Origin: Lunularia cruciata
Taxonomy: Eukaryota; Streptophyta; Marchantiopsida; Lunulariales; Lunulariaceae
NCBI GenBank assembly: GCA_948567375.1
Contig: CAOYZS010000046.1
Coordinates: 1 to 64,000 of the forward strand
Reading direction: 5' to 3'
DNA: 64,000 nt
A model generated the notes under the pieces. The model was not told the origin of the DNA. It saw nothing but the letters and a program-made list of their open reading frames with translations, and made no database searches. Made by a program: the position numbers and the translations under genes. Numbering within the stretch: position 1 is the stretch's first letter; every line of letters begins with the position of its first letter. Positions 32,154 to 42,090 of this stretch are shown piece after piece.

Positions 32154-32173
32154 ATTGAACTCACAACGACGAA

Positions 32174-33110
32174 ATGTTGAGTAATTTTCCTTTGCCGTTG
32201 AGAAGTTGTCTTGCAAGTGATCGTGGGAAGGGAAATAGAGTTGGAATCGCGTAAGTGCGTAAGGGAGAAGTTGAGAGAGTGAAATCGAGAGATAATGAGA
32301 AGGCAGAAGAGATGGGAGGAGGAAAGAAGAACTCTGAATTTGCAATGAGAAATCATGCAATTCGGAAGTTAGATGTAATCGCTAGGATCGAAGTCTTGAG
32401 CCGACTTTGGATCACTTTTCTGGCATGGAATAGGAATGTGAGCTTTCCAGGTTTCATGACAGAAATCATCAAGAGCAAGTGTTTTGATGGACCTGAGGAA
32501 GAAGGGAAGGGAGGAAATCCGGCTTGTTGGACAAAGTTGGATTGAAGACTTGTACTCGGGAAGGAAGCAGGCTCGGAGCAGGGGGCCATGTTCTTGGGGA
32601 AGGGAGAGATAGCTCAAGAAACCCAAGAAGTGAGAGATGCATTCTCGTCAAAGCAGACAAAGAATGGGTACAAAGTTGAGAGCTACAAAGACCCTATAAA
32701 GAGAGGAATCGTGAGTGCACTGATGGCCATCCTAAAGCCGGAGAGAACCACTTATGTGATGAAGCACCAAGCGGTGTTCTTTCACAAGCTATTTGCAGGA
32801 GAACCGATCAATTAGGCAAGGTGTTTCCATGGGAGAACGAGGCAGATGGTGTGGAATTTGCGGGATAAATTGCCTCCACACTACATCGTGCCGTTTGCAG
32901 CACATTTATACCTTGGGCTAAATTTGCTGAACTTGGCGGAGCGGACTCAGATGGTGTCGCACTTCCATCCTGATTTGCAAAAGGATGTCGATGTCGAGGA
33001 GCAGCAATACATATTGCAAATCAGGAGCACCAACGTCTACTACAAGAAGACAGGGAAGAACGTGGAGGTCGTAGTGAGTACCCCAAATACAAAGAAGAGG
33101 AGTTGGCCGG
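32174..33110 (+). pseudogene. LTR-encoded protein, 5' LTR copy, N-terminal part cut by C
   Basis: It starts with the MLSNFPLPL stretch (Met 32174) and includes WITFLAWNRNVSFPGF (near 32409-32456). A stretch with MAILKPERTTYVMKHQAVFFHKLFAG (32719-32800) is readable here but frameshifted in the 3' LTR. Then comes LPPHYIVPFAAHLYLGLNLL (near 32870-32930). TGA or TAG stops near 32250, 32545 and 32815 and frameshifts break it. Its continuation is at 40457-42090. Confidence 0.7.
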
Positions 33111-33499
33111 TGTCGTGGGGAACGTTCGGTCTTGAGAGTGCGCCGAGCACATGGCTGCTTGTGCTTAGTTTTCTGAGGTTGACTCACCCTGAAGGTTTTG
33201 TTTTATCCTTAACTTTCGTAAAACCAATCTTGTCATGCGAGGTTGGTGTTATGGTTTCTACCTCTGCTTGGTCTCATATCCTATTTTCTCGTCAGGTTCA
33301 AGCTATGGTTCGGGATCTGGCAGTTCATAGACCTAGGTCCGGTGGCCCTTTGATAAAATAAAATAAACAACAACTGAGTGATCTAACTGAACATAAATCC
33401 GGCACTCAGATCATTTAATTATGCTTTTCACCTGGACTAGACTGAGAGATCCTAGAATGGAGTTTCCTCAACTCTAGTCACAATTCATAACACAAATCT

Positions 33500-33990
33500 G
33501 CTTCCAAGACTCATTTCACATTTCGAAAATTCCTATCCTGGTCCAAAACACAGTCCTAAGGCATCTCCAAAAGCCTTCAGCCCTTCAAGACTCCTTTCAC
33601 ATTTCGAAAATTCCTATCCTGGTCCAAAACACAGTCCTAAGGCATCTCCAAAAGCTTTCAGCCCTTCAAAACTCCCTTCACATTTCGAAATTTCTGTCCT
33701 GGTCCAAAACACAGCCCTCATGCATCTCCAAAAGCCTTCAGCCCTTCAAGACTCCTCTCACATTTTGGAAAGTTCTCTCCTGGTCCAAAACACAGCCCTT
33801 AGGCATCTCCAAAAGCCTTCAGCCCTTCAAGACTCCTTTCACATTTTGAAAATTCCTATCCTGGTCCAAAACGCAGTCCTAAGGCATCTCCAAAAAGCCT
33901 TCAGCCTTCAAGACTCCTTTCACATTTCAAAAATTCCTATCCTGGTCCAAAACACAGCCTGCGCTCTCACATTTCGAAATTGCTCTCCTG
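33500..33990. repeat. Tandem repeat array of about 80 bp in the C LTR (repeated at 39029-39519)
   Basis: About six units carrying CCTGGTCCAAAACACAG, AAGGCATCTCCAAAAG and CTTTCACATTTCGAAA. The related unit with CCTGGTCCAAGCACAGCC fills the D LTR at 63520-64000. Confidence 0.9.
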
Positions 33991-34023
33991 GTCCAAGCAC
34001 AGCCCTGCACTTTCAAGCCCCTT

Positions 34024-34500
34024 CCTGTCCAACTCGAAAATTCCTCTCCTCTGTGTGTGTTCCTCTGTCCAAACCCTCCAGCTTCTCGAGAATTTCTCCT
34101 CCTGCCAAACCCCCTCCTGTCCAACTCGAAAATTTCTCTCCTGTGTGTGTTCCTCTGTCCAAACCCTCCAACTTCTCGAGAATTTCTCCTCCTGCCAAAC
34201 CCCCTCCTGTCCAACTCGAAAATTTCTCTCCTGTGTGTGTTCCTCTGTCCAAACCCTCCAGCTTCTCGAGAATTTCTCCTCCTGCCAAACTCTCTCCTGT
34301 CCAACTCGAAATTTCCTCTGTGTGTGTGTTCCTCTGTCCCAACCCTCCAGCCTCTCGAGAATTTCTCCTCCTGCCAAACCCTCTCCTGTCCAACTCGAAA
34401 TTTCCTCTGTCTGTGTGTTCCTCTGTCCAAACCCTCCAGCCTCTCGAGAATTTCTCCTCCTGCCAAACCCTCTCCTGTCCAACTCGAAAATTTCTCTGTC
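34024..34500. repeat. Tandem repeat array of about 90 bp in the C LTR (repeated at 39553-40029)
   Basis: CCTGTCCAACTCGAAA starts at 34024, 34116, 34206, 34296, 34385 and 34474, so the period is 89-92 bp. Each unit includes TTCCTCTGTCCAAACCCTCC and CTCGAGAATTTCTCC. All three frames of both strands stay open here because the period keeps stops out; the predicted peptides are artefacts. Confidence 0.92.
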
Positions 34501-34923
34501 CCTAAAAAGCCTTCCTGACTACTCCTTCATGATCATTCCAATCCCTTTCGATTCCCTTCCTTCCTGCCCACCTTCTGTCCTCTGCCCCCAAACTCCTCCT
34601 GTCCTTCTTGAAAAAAAAAAACCCCTTGCTCTCTCGACACTCCTCTGTCCCTTTTCAAAAAAAAAACCCTACTCCTTTCTTCTCCTGAAAATTTCTGCCA
34701 CTCCTCTCGAAATCCTCTGCCAAACCCTCTCGAAATCTTTTGGCATTTTGTGAAAACCCTCAGCCCTTCTCTGTCTCCTCACTTTCTCCCAAAACCAGGT
34801 AGCAAAACCACACCCGAGACATATTATCATAAATCCCTGTTTCTTACAACAAATAAAAGAGAAAAGAAAATTTATCACACCAAAAGCCTCAAGGGTACAC
34901 GTGGGTTTTTTTTCCCGACGACA

Positions 34924-34945
34924 TTCACCCCCACCAATCCTGTGC
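34924..34945 (-). promoter_or_regulatory. Polypurine-like tract of C
   Basis: On the minus strand GGATTGGTGGGGGTGAA lies directly before the 3' LTR edge. It is mostly purine and at the expected place for plus-strand priming. Confidence 0.55.
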
Positions 34946-34963
34946 AGCCTCCGGTCTGCACCA

Positions 34964-37900
34964 TCAAGCCTCTAGAAATCTAGTGCAAACCTTCCTCCAA
35001 AACATGATCAGGTACTTCTTCCAAGTTGCTTCTTTTCTGTTACCTCCTTCTGCAACTCCAATATTGTGTTGGAACGTATCTCTCTTGTTCTCTTTCAAAT
35101 CTTGCACTTTGTTGTAGAGCTTATGGTTTCTCACAAGTAACTTCTGATATCCTCCTGTTGCTGCTTTGGTAGGCTCTTGGATTCTAATACAAACATCTGC
35201 AACAGAGTCATGCCATGCATTATGGAACCCCACAACCAAAAGTCTACTATTTCGTGATGCAACTTGGAGATTCTTTAGCTTCTTGAGAAAACTTTGCAGG
35301 CTGTTCTTGAAGGACCCCTGCTCCTCTTGCAAAATCTTGGCAGCTGCCTTTGAACTGGTCCCCAAAGCACAATATTTGTTCTTGGACTCCTGGAGCTGAA
35401 GTTCAATGCTCACCATTCTTTGTTCCATTTCTAGCCCCAACTCTTCTTTCTGCAATTTGTACAACTGTGCGTGCCCTTCACTCAATTGCTTCAGTGCACC
35501 GATATCGGTCAAAGCAGTGGTTTTATCCAAAAGCTGCATCTTCTCTTCAGCAAGTATTACTAGCTCCTGATCTGACCCTTTGAGAGTGTTGATATCGTTC
35601 ATGAGTAGACTAATTGTTGACAAAAACTCCTTCCTTTTGTTGGCAAGCTGTACTCTCTTCTGATCCAATAGCTTGAATGTACTTGTCCCTTCAGCCAACA
35701 TTTCCTTTTCCTCCAAAACATCTTCTTGTACATCAACCAATTTGCCTTTTCTTCTGTTCTTCCTTCTTTGACAAGTCCTTTTGTGGCTTTGATTCGGTCT
35801 GGCCATTTCGCACCATATCGGCATCCATGAGCAGCAACTCAAGCTCTGCCTTCCTCTTCTTCTCTTCCTTCTTTTGGAAGGCTGCCTCTTCCTTCTTCTT
35901 CTTCTTCTCTTGCGCAGGTAGGCTTCCAATACCATTTCACCACTCTTGGTCTTCCTCATCTTCTCCATAAGTTCCTCACTAAGCTCACCTAGTCCTGTGT
36001 GAAACTTTCTCTCAATGTTTCCTTTCTCTGATTTCTTGCCCACCACCTTTTCCTCGTCCAATCCTCCTGTCTTAGAAAACAAGAACAGATACTTTGCTTG
36101 CAACTTATCTTTCTCCTTACCAATAACCTTCTCAATATTGCTATTTCCATCCTCTTTGACTCTACCGCCTTCTTGCTCAGAGTCAGAACTTGATGCCACA
36201 TAGCCTTTGAAGTCTTGTTCATTCAGTTGGTCAAGATTGAACTTCTGCCTCAAAGCTTTCTCATACTCCTGCAGCTTCTTAGGATCAACTTCATCATCAA
36301 TTTTGTTGTCGTTGTGGCTGTAAGTACCTTGAGGTCCCTGCATTGCTTCCTTTGCTATCTGCTCCACCCCAAATTCAGATGAATATATTGTCAAAGACTT
36401 GACTTTCCCTCCTTTCAGTTGGAAAGAGCACAGCCCTAGAGGCAAGTCTAATGATGTGGTGTGGCCCCAATCCATGTTTGTGAGTGCAAGTCTTTTAGTT
36501 CCCTGATTTGTGGTAGGAACCTTCTCCTCTTCATTTCGCACCTTTTTGGCATCACTCTCACTATCTGAAGATGATAACAACGAGCATGACTCTTCTTCCT
36601 CCTCTGCATCTTCATAAAGTCCTGATCCTTCTTCTTCTTCACCCAAAGGGAAAAACAAAGCCCTCATTTGATGCATTTTAAGTGGATCTTGTCTCAGTTC
36701 AGAAGGTAACAAGTGAAGCAATGCTGCTTGAGAAGCAACACTATGAATCTGGTCATACCTTTCCTCATCTTTGTCAACTTCCACAGCTTCCTTACCAATG
36801 TCAGGACCTTTTGGTGAGAGATCTTCAGAATTCTCCTCCACACCTTCCGTCACATCTTTTCCTAAAAGAACTAGCTCCTTGCTAGACCCTTGTTGAGGAG
36901 TTTCTTCCTTGTCAGAGTCATCCAACCTGTTTCTGCTGAAGTGATTCCCTTGAAACCTCCATTCTCCCCTTAGACAGTCGTGCAAGATAAAATCAGCACC
37001 ATGTTCTTCAGTTTTCTTCTTCAATCTCTTCTCAAATTTATCTGCCTCTATTCCTCCAATAAAATGTTGCACACTCTTCTTGTCAATGGTAAGAGCTTTC
37101 CCTACCTTTGCTTTTGGTGGCCATTCCACCCCCGACTCCTTTACAGCAAACCCTGTATCATGAAACTTATGAGCGTACCAAGAATTTATACCAACCTTGC
37201 TTTCTTTCTTGGGCAATCTTTGAAATTGCGGGTCATGGTGAACTTGAGAAACATGAGCATCTCCCACTAGAGGTCCATCTTGTCCCTGCCTCTTTGTTTC
37301 TCCTCCTTGATATTTGTTCTTCTTCTTTTCCATCTCATCTAAATCTGTACTTTGTTTCATCTCACCCACTGCACTATACACACTAGGCCCAAAAGTAGCA
37401 ATTGCCATACCTACTTCACGTGTGCCCAAGTGTCTCTCCAGCAGTGCCTTCATGCCTCCTCTGTTCCAGTTCAGCGGTATTGGCTCCCCAGTGTCAAAGA
37501 AGGCAACCTTCTTCATTCCGGGCTCTCCCACAAATTTCACCAGCTGCTTATGCAGCGCTTCTGATAGCTCATGGCAATCTCTCTTGGCATGACTTTTACT
37601 ATCACACCACATGCACCCATAGAGCTGTCTCTTCTCTCCGATTGTTCTTGCAGTACTACTCCCACTCTGCAGCTGGTCGACCTTGGTGGTCAGAGCTTTC
37701 AGCCCCTCCATTAGTCGTGATATCTTGTCAACAGCTCCTTCCTTAGCCACCTCGCTCACTCGCTGTTCCATCTTCTCTCTCCCGGACCCAACCATGCTAC
37801 TCCAAATAGGCGCTTTGGCTATTGCTTCTTCATCCAGCTCTCTCTGCCTCCGCTTGCGGCTTACCCAGACAACCGCCTCCTCAATCTTTCCCCACTCTAC

Positions 37901-38584
37901 CGTTCCCAACCGATCAGGTTGGAGCAAATCAAGTGCATACTCCAACTCATCCCGCAAACGACTATCTGCAGCTCGCAGAAAGTAGTTAGACCTCTGTAGT
38001 CTAATGGCCTCAGCTTCACAAGCTGATAGATGCCCCAGTCTCTTGTTAAACTCTCTTAGGAGATCTTGAGGCCCCAAGTTTTTACTCCTATCATTCACCC
38101 AATCCAAGAACATGGCCTGGGTGACCCGATCTGCATCCTGCAGCAAGAATTCCTCCTTCATCATCTGGGAGAACTCCTCCCATGTCTCTGCCCCTCTCAC
38201 CAAGCCCTCAACCACCTTCTTGATTTCAAGCTCCACCAGCTTAGGGAACCTTGCAATGGCAACCTTCTCATCAAGACCATGAAGCTTAACCTCTCTCCAG
38301 TAGACCTTCAGGTACTTAGTCACGTCCTTACCATCAAATTCCCCCCGCTGGTCCACCACAGCACGCAAACATTTTGTGACTTGCAAAGACTGCACCTTCA
38401 CCTTGTCTCTTTCCTCATCCTGATCCTTCATGGCTCTCATGGTTGCCATGACAATCAGTGAGATCTCCTGTTCCCTTGTCATAGCTGCAGATGAAGCCTC
38501 TGGGCCCATCTCTACCTCAGCACAACTCACCTCCTCTCCACTTAGATCAGTCCAATCTGTCCCTGTTCCCTTCCCCAACTCCAA
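34964..38584 (-). CDS. C gag fused to captured ESF1-like and kinesin-14-like segments (1206 codons, intact)
   Basis: Residues 1 to about 420 are a retrotransposon gag closely similar to D gag: a capsid region with a YLKVYWREVKLHG stretch near 91-103, and a zinc knuckle CMWCDSKSHAKRDC (324-337). From about 446 the similarity to D stops. Residues 449-485 (DPQFQRLPKKESKV) resemble the N-terminus of ESF1, a nucleolar pre-rRNA-processing protein. Residues 655-885 resemble its acidic and conserved core (RLALTNMDW, KGGKVKSLTIYSSEFG, LDQLNEQDFKGYVASSSDS, FHTGLGELSEELMEK, EAYLRKRR). ESF1's RNA-recognition part between about 777 and 778 is missing. Residues 950-1130 are a predicted coiled coil. GGYQKLL then KLYNKVQDLK (1144-1164) match the neck just before a kinesin-14 motor; the motor is absent. 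The ATG follows the primer-binding site by about 35 bp. No stop interrupts the ORF. Confidence 0.85.
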   Translation of the reverse strand: MELGKGTGTDWTDLSGEEVSCAEVEMGPEASSAAMTREQEISLIVMATMRAMKDQDEERDKVKVQSLQVTKCLRAVVDQRGEFDGKDVTKYLKVYWREVKLHGLDEKVAIARFPKLVELEIKKVVEGLVRGAETWEEFSQMMKEEFLLQDADRVTQAMFLDWVNDRSKNLGPQDLLREFNKRLGHLSACEAEAIRLQRSNYFLRAADSRLRDELEYALDLLQPDRLGTVEWGKIEEAVVWVSRKRRQRELDEEAIAKAPIWSSMVGSGREKMEQRVSEVAKEGAVDKISRLMEGLKALTTKVDQLQSGSSTARTIGEKRQLYGCMWCDSKSHAKRDCHELSEALHKQLVKFVGEPGMKKVAFFDTGEPIPLNWNRGGMKALLERHLGTREVGMAIATFGPSVYSAVGEMKQSTDLDEMEKKKNKYQGGETKRQGQDGPLVGDAHVSQVHHDPQFQRLPKKESKVGINSWYAHKFHDTGFAVKESGVEWPPKAKVGKALTIDKKSVQHFIGGIEADKFEKRLKKKTEEHGADFILHDCLRGEWRFQGNHFSRNRLDDSDKEETPQQGSSKELVLLGKDVTEGVEENSEDLSPKGPDIGKEAVEVDKDEERYDQIHSVASQAALLHLLPSELRQDPLKMHQMRALFFPLGEEEEGSGLYEDAEEEEESCSLLSSSDSESDAKKVRNEEEKVPTTNQGTKRLALTNMDWGHTTSLDLPLGLCSFQLKGGKVKSLTIYSSEFGVEQIAKEAMQGPQGTYSHNDNKIDDEVDPKKLQEYEKALRQKFNLDQLNEQDFKGYVASSSDSEQEGGRVKEDGNSNIEKVIGKEKDKLQAKYLFLFSKTGGLDEEKVVGKKSEKGNIERKFHTGLGELSEELMEKMRKTKSGEMVLEAYLRKRRRRRRKRQPSKRRKRRRGRQSLSCCSWMPIWCEMARPNQSHKRTCQRRKNRRKGKLVDVQEDVLEEKEMLAEGTSTFKLLDQKRVQLANKRKEFLSTISLLMNDINTLKGSDQELVILAEEKMQLLDKTTALTDIGALKQLSEGHAQLYKLQKEELGLEMEQRMVSIELQLQESKNKYCALGTSSKAAAKILQEEQGSFKNSLQSFLKKLKNLQVASRNSRLLVVGFHNAWHDSVADVCIRIQEPTKAATGGYQKLLVRNHKLYNKVQDLKENKRDTFQHNIGVAEGGNRKEATWKKYLIMFWRKVCTRFLEA

Positions 38585-38617
38585 CTAGTCGTAACGTCTA
38601 AGCACAAGCCTCGAGAT

Positions 38618-38635
38618 TCCCCAGCATGGTCGCCA
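38618..38635 (-). promoter_or_regulatory. Primer-binding site of C, tRNA-Arg-like
   Basis: Minus strand TGGCGACCATGCTGGGGA, 4 bp inside the 5' LTR edge. From memory, plant tRNA-Arg ends so that a perfect site would differ at two central positions. Similar sites are known from Ogre/Tat-type elements. D has the same site with one further change (62378-62395). Confidence 0.75.
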
Positions 38636-38639
38636 CTTA

Positions 38640-40452
38640 TGTCGTGGGGAACGTTCGGTCTTGAGAGTGCGCCGAGCACATGGCTGCTTGTGCTTAGTTT
38701 TCTGAGGTTGACTCACCCTGAAGGTTTTGTTTTATCCTTAACTTTCGTAAAACCAATCTTGTCATGCGAGGTTGGTGTTATGGTTTCTACCTCTGCTTGG
38801 TCTCATATCCTATTTTCTCGTCAGGTTCAAGCTATGGTTCGGGATCTGGCAGTTCATAGACCTAGGTCCGGTGGCCCTTTGATAAAATAAAATAAACAAC
38901 AACTGAGTGATCTAACTGAACATAAATCCGGCACTCAGATCATTTAATTATGCTTTTCACCTGGACTAGACTGAGAGATCCTAGAATGGAGTTTCCTCAA
39001 CTCTAGTCACAATTCATAACACAAATCTGCTTCCAAGACTCATTTCACATTTCGAAAATTCCTATCCTGGTCCAAAACACAGTCCTAAGGCATCTCCAAA
39101 AGCCTTCAGCCCTTCAAGACTCCTTTCACATTTCGAAAATTCCTATCCTGGTCCAAAACACAGTCCTAAGGCATCTCCAAAAGCTTTCAGCCCTTCAAAA
39201 CTCCCTTCACATTTCGAAATTTCTGTCCTGGTCCAAAACACAGCCCTCATGCATCTCCAAAAGCCTTCAGCCCTTCAAGACTCCTCTCACATTTTGGAAA
39301 GTTCTCTCCTGGTCCAAAACACAGCCCTTAGGCATCTCCAAAAGCCTTCAGCCCTTCAAGACTCCTTTCACATTTTGAAAATTCCTATCCTGGTCCAAAA
39401 CGCAGTCCTAAGGCATCTCCAAAAAGCCTTCAGCCTTCAAGACTCCTTTCACATTTCAAAAATTCCTATCCTGGTCCAAAACACAGCCTGCGCTCTCACA
39501 TTTCGAAATTGCTCTCCTGGTCCAAGCACAGCCCTGCACTTTCAAGCCCCTTCCTGTCCAACTCGAAAATTCCTCTCCTCTGTGTGTGTTCCTCTGTCCA
39601 AACCCTCCAGCTTCTCGAGAATTTCTCCTCCTGCCAAACCCCCTCCTGTCCAACTCGAAAATTTCTCTCCTGTGTGTGTTCCTCTGTCCAAACCCTCCAA
39701 CTTCTCGAGAATTTCTCCTCCTGCCAAACCCCCTCCTGTCCAACTCGAAAATTTCTCTCCTGTGTGTGTTCCTCTGTCCAAACCCTCCAGCTTCTCGAGA
39801 ATTTCTCCTCCTGCCAAACTCTCTCCTGTCCAACTCGAAATTTCCTCTGTGTGTGTGTTCCTCTGTCCCAACCCTCCAGCCTCTCGAGAATTTCTCCTCC
39901 TGCCAAACCCTCTCCTGTCCAACTCGAAATTTCCTCTGTCTGTGTGTTCCTCTGTCCAAACCCTCCAGCCTCTCGAGAATTTCTCCTCCTGCCAAACCCT
40001 CTCCTGTCCAACTCGAAAATTTCTCTGTCCCTAAAAAGCCTTCCTGACTACTCCTTCATGATCATTCCAATCCCTTTCGATTCCCTTCCTTCCTGCCCAC
40101 CTTCTGTCCTCTGCCCCCAAACTCCTCCTGTCCTTCTTGAAAAAAAAAAACCCCTTGCTCTCTCGACACTCCTCTGTCCCTTTTCAAAAAAAAAACCCTA
40201 CTCCTTTCTTCTCCTGAAAATTTCTGCCACTCCTCTCGAAATCCTCTGCCAAACCCTCTCGAAATCTTTTGGCATTTTGTGAAAACCCTCAGCCCTTCTC
40301 TGTCTCCTCACTTTCTCCCAAAACCAGGTAGCAAAACCACACCCGAGACATATTATCATAAATCCCTGTTTCTTACAACAAATAAAAGAGAAAAGAAAAT
40401 TTATCACACCAAAAGCCTCAAGGGTACACGTGGGTTTTTTTTCCCGACGACA
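38640..40452 (-). repeat. C LTR (5' LTR in element sense)
   Basis: The same 1813 bp as 33111-34923, without a difference in any stretch I compared. It ends CGACGACA at 40452 and is followed by CCGG. Confidence 0.95.
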
Positions 40453-40456
40453 CCGG

Positions 40457-42090
40457 GCAAAGCTGAAGACACAAAGAAACCTCAGAAGACACGGAGAGGC
40501 AACCCGAGGCAAGGTATGGTGGTGATCAAGTCGGAGGATGAAGACTCGGAAGGTGATGCCAAGCTTAAGACTGAAGACTTGGAAACACAAGGAGGAGCCT
40601 GAGCTAATGCTGCAGAGTGGAGATACAAGTAGCAACAGCGAAGGAGGAGAAATGACATCGGCGCTAGTGGCTAAAGAAGAAGAAGAAGTTTAGGCAGCAA
40701 TTGAAGCCGAGGACAACACATAGTTGGAAGATGAACTAACTATGCCCGAAGAGAAGAAGATCGCAGTATAGAGAGGAGTTTTCCCGAGACGTAAGGCGAA
40801 ATGTGAAGCAGGGCCGAGTAAGGCAAAAGAAGATGTGAGTGAAAGCTTGGGAAGTGAGGTGTCGATTCCGATACGAAGACTGCAGAGACAAAGGCGAGTA
40901 TCGGACGAACAAGAAGGTAGAAGGGAGATCACTCTGCAGGTTGAAGTAGTTGCCAGTGATTGAGTGGAGTACCTACGGGAGATCGTGTGCCCATTGCTGG
41001 TGAAGTTGGAGCACAAGAAGAAGGAAATGCAGTCAAAATGTCCGGAAGTGAAGACTGTTTTGTAGGTATTATTGAGGTTAGAAGAAGAGAACTTGGAGTT
41101 GAAAAAGAGTCTAACCCGAGGTGATGAGGACAGAGAAGTGCTGCAAGCGGAAGCAGTAGTGAGAAGTCAGGTAATTGAAGACCTGAAGAGAGAAGTAAAT
41201 TATTGAGAGGATCTTGTGAAGAAGAGTGACATAGCAAGGGAAAGACAAGTAGTTGAGTATGAGATCTTGAAGCAGCAGTTTGTTGATTCAAGAGTAGAGG
41301 TAATCCATGCTATGGCGAGAGTAGCTACAAAGGACTAGGAGCTTGATAGGGTGATGGAGAGTGTCAAGGAGAAGAAGCAACTCTGGCAATGAGAGTTGGC
41401 GGCATGATATAGAGAAGAAGACCGATTATGAGAATTACTTCGTAATCAGGAGGAGAGAGTTGTCCAGAAGGAGAAGGAGAAGGAGTCGGTGAAAGCCGAG
41501 TTCAAGGCGGAGTTGGCGATGTACCTAGAGGATTGGCTTGCAGATCCGGAACGTGAGAGAAAGATGAGATTGGAGCCATTAAAGGAGATAGTCCTCCGAG
41601 TGAATGCAATGTTAAGTATAGAGGCCAACATTCGGATTGAAGAGACGAGGCTGCACGAGTTGAAGTTGTTGGTGTTGGAGACAAGGCAAAGACAAGCAAA
41701 TGATACAGATATGAATGCCTTGTTAATTAGTCTCAGAACTTGTGTAGATTGAAGATTTTAGAGGTAGAGGATAACATTTCAATTAGATTAGACTTAGTGA
41801 AAATAGAGATAGAAAAGCTTCGGAAAGATGTTAGAGCAAAACCCGAAGTAGATAACATAGGAGTGCAAATGTCTTCGGAATTACCGATGGAGACATTAAA
41901 GAAGAGTGAGTCGAGAGATGAAGATTTAGATAGATTACCCACTAGTGCAATTTCAGATTAGGAAAGAGAATTGCTAGAATTGGTAGAAGAAGAAGAAGAT
42001 ACAAGACCCAAGGAAAAAGTAGTAGGAAGTAAAATTACTTTGGGTTTGGGTTTGAAAGCTGATGATGAAGTAGACATCGGATCGGACTAG
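40457..42090 (+). pseudogene. LTR-encoded protein, 5' LTR copy, C-terminal part
   Basis: It aligns with 50400-52030. Stops are present at sites where the 3' LTR reads sense: TAG at about 40691 and 40722 (CAG there), TAG near 41336 (CAG) and TGA near 41391 and 41427 (CGA). These are the changes expected from cytosine deamination. The tail ends GLKADDEVDIGSD before TAG at 42088-42090. Confidence 0.8.

Larger units (their letters stand above)
31761..33110 (+). repeat. B 5' LTR, left part
   Basis: It starts TGTGGTGCCCACATTTTTTG and aligns with 49045-50390. C enters at 33111 after GGCCGG; the LTR resumes at 40457. The TATA box TATAAAC is at 32147-32153. Confidence 0.93.
33111..34923 (-). repeat. 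C LTR (3' LTR in element sense)
   Basis: 1813 bp. On the plus strand it is pyrimidine-rich with two tandem-repeat arrays, so its RNA-sense strand is purine-rich. A near-identical edge also occurs in D (62400 onward) and in the solo LTRs. Confidence 0.95.
33111..40452 (-). mobile_element. C: complete, recently inserted, gag-only LTR element with captured host-gene segments
   Basis: Both LTRs are 1813 bp (33111-34923 and 38640-40452). Every stretch I compared is identical, including all reading frames through them. The ends TGTCGTGGGG and CCCGACGACA form near-perfect inverted repeats. The duplication is CCGG (33107-33110 and 40453-40456). The interior (34924-38639) holds a tRNA-Arg-like primer-binding site, a polypurine-like tract and one open 1206-codon ORF. 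There is no protease, RT or integrase. It must depend on another element's enzymes, for which D is the obvious candidate. Confidence 0.95.

Noticed and set aside
33927-34466. Long open frames on both strands across the C LTR repeat array (repeated at 39456-39995)
   Set aside because: The 90-bp period and lack of stop triplets keep several frames open at once, and the peptides are simple repeats. No start context or homology supports a gene.
36980-37746. Plus-strand frames opposite the C ORF
   Set aside because: They are antisense shadows of the 1206-codon frame.
38639-38890. Conserved 83-codon frame at the C LTR edge, seen also at 33100 and 62399
   Set aside because: It is conserved because the LTR edges are homologous. 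It is on the antisense strand of the element and ends within the LTR.
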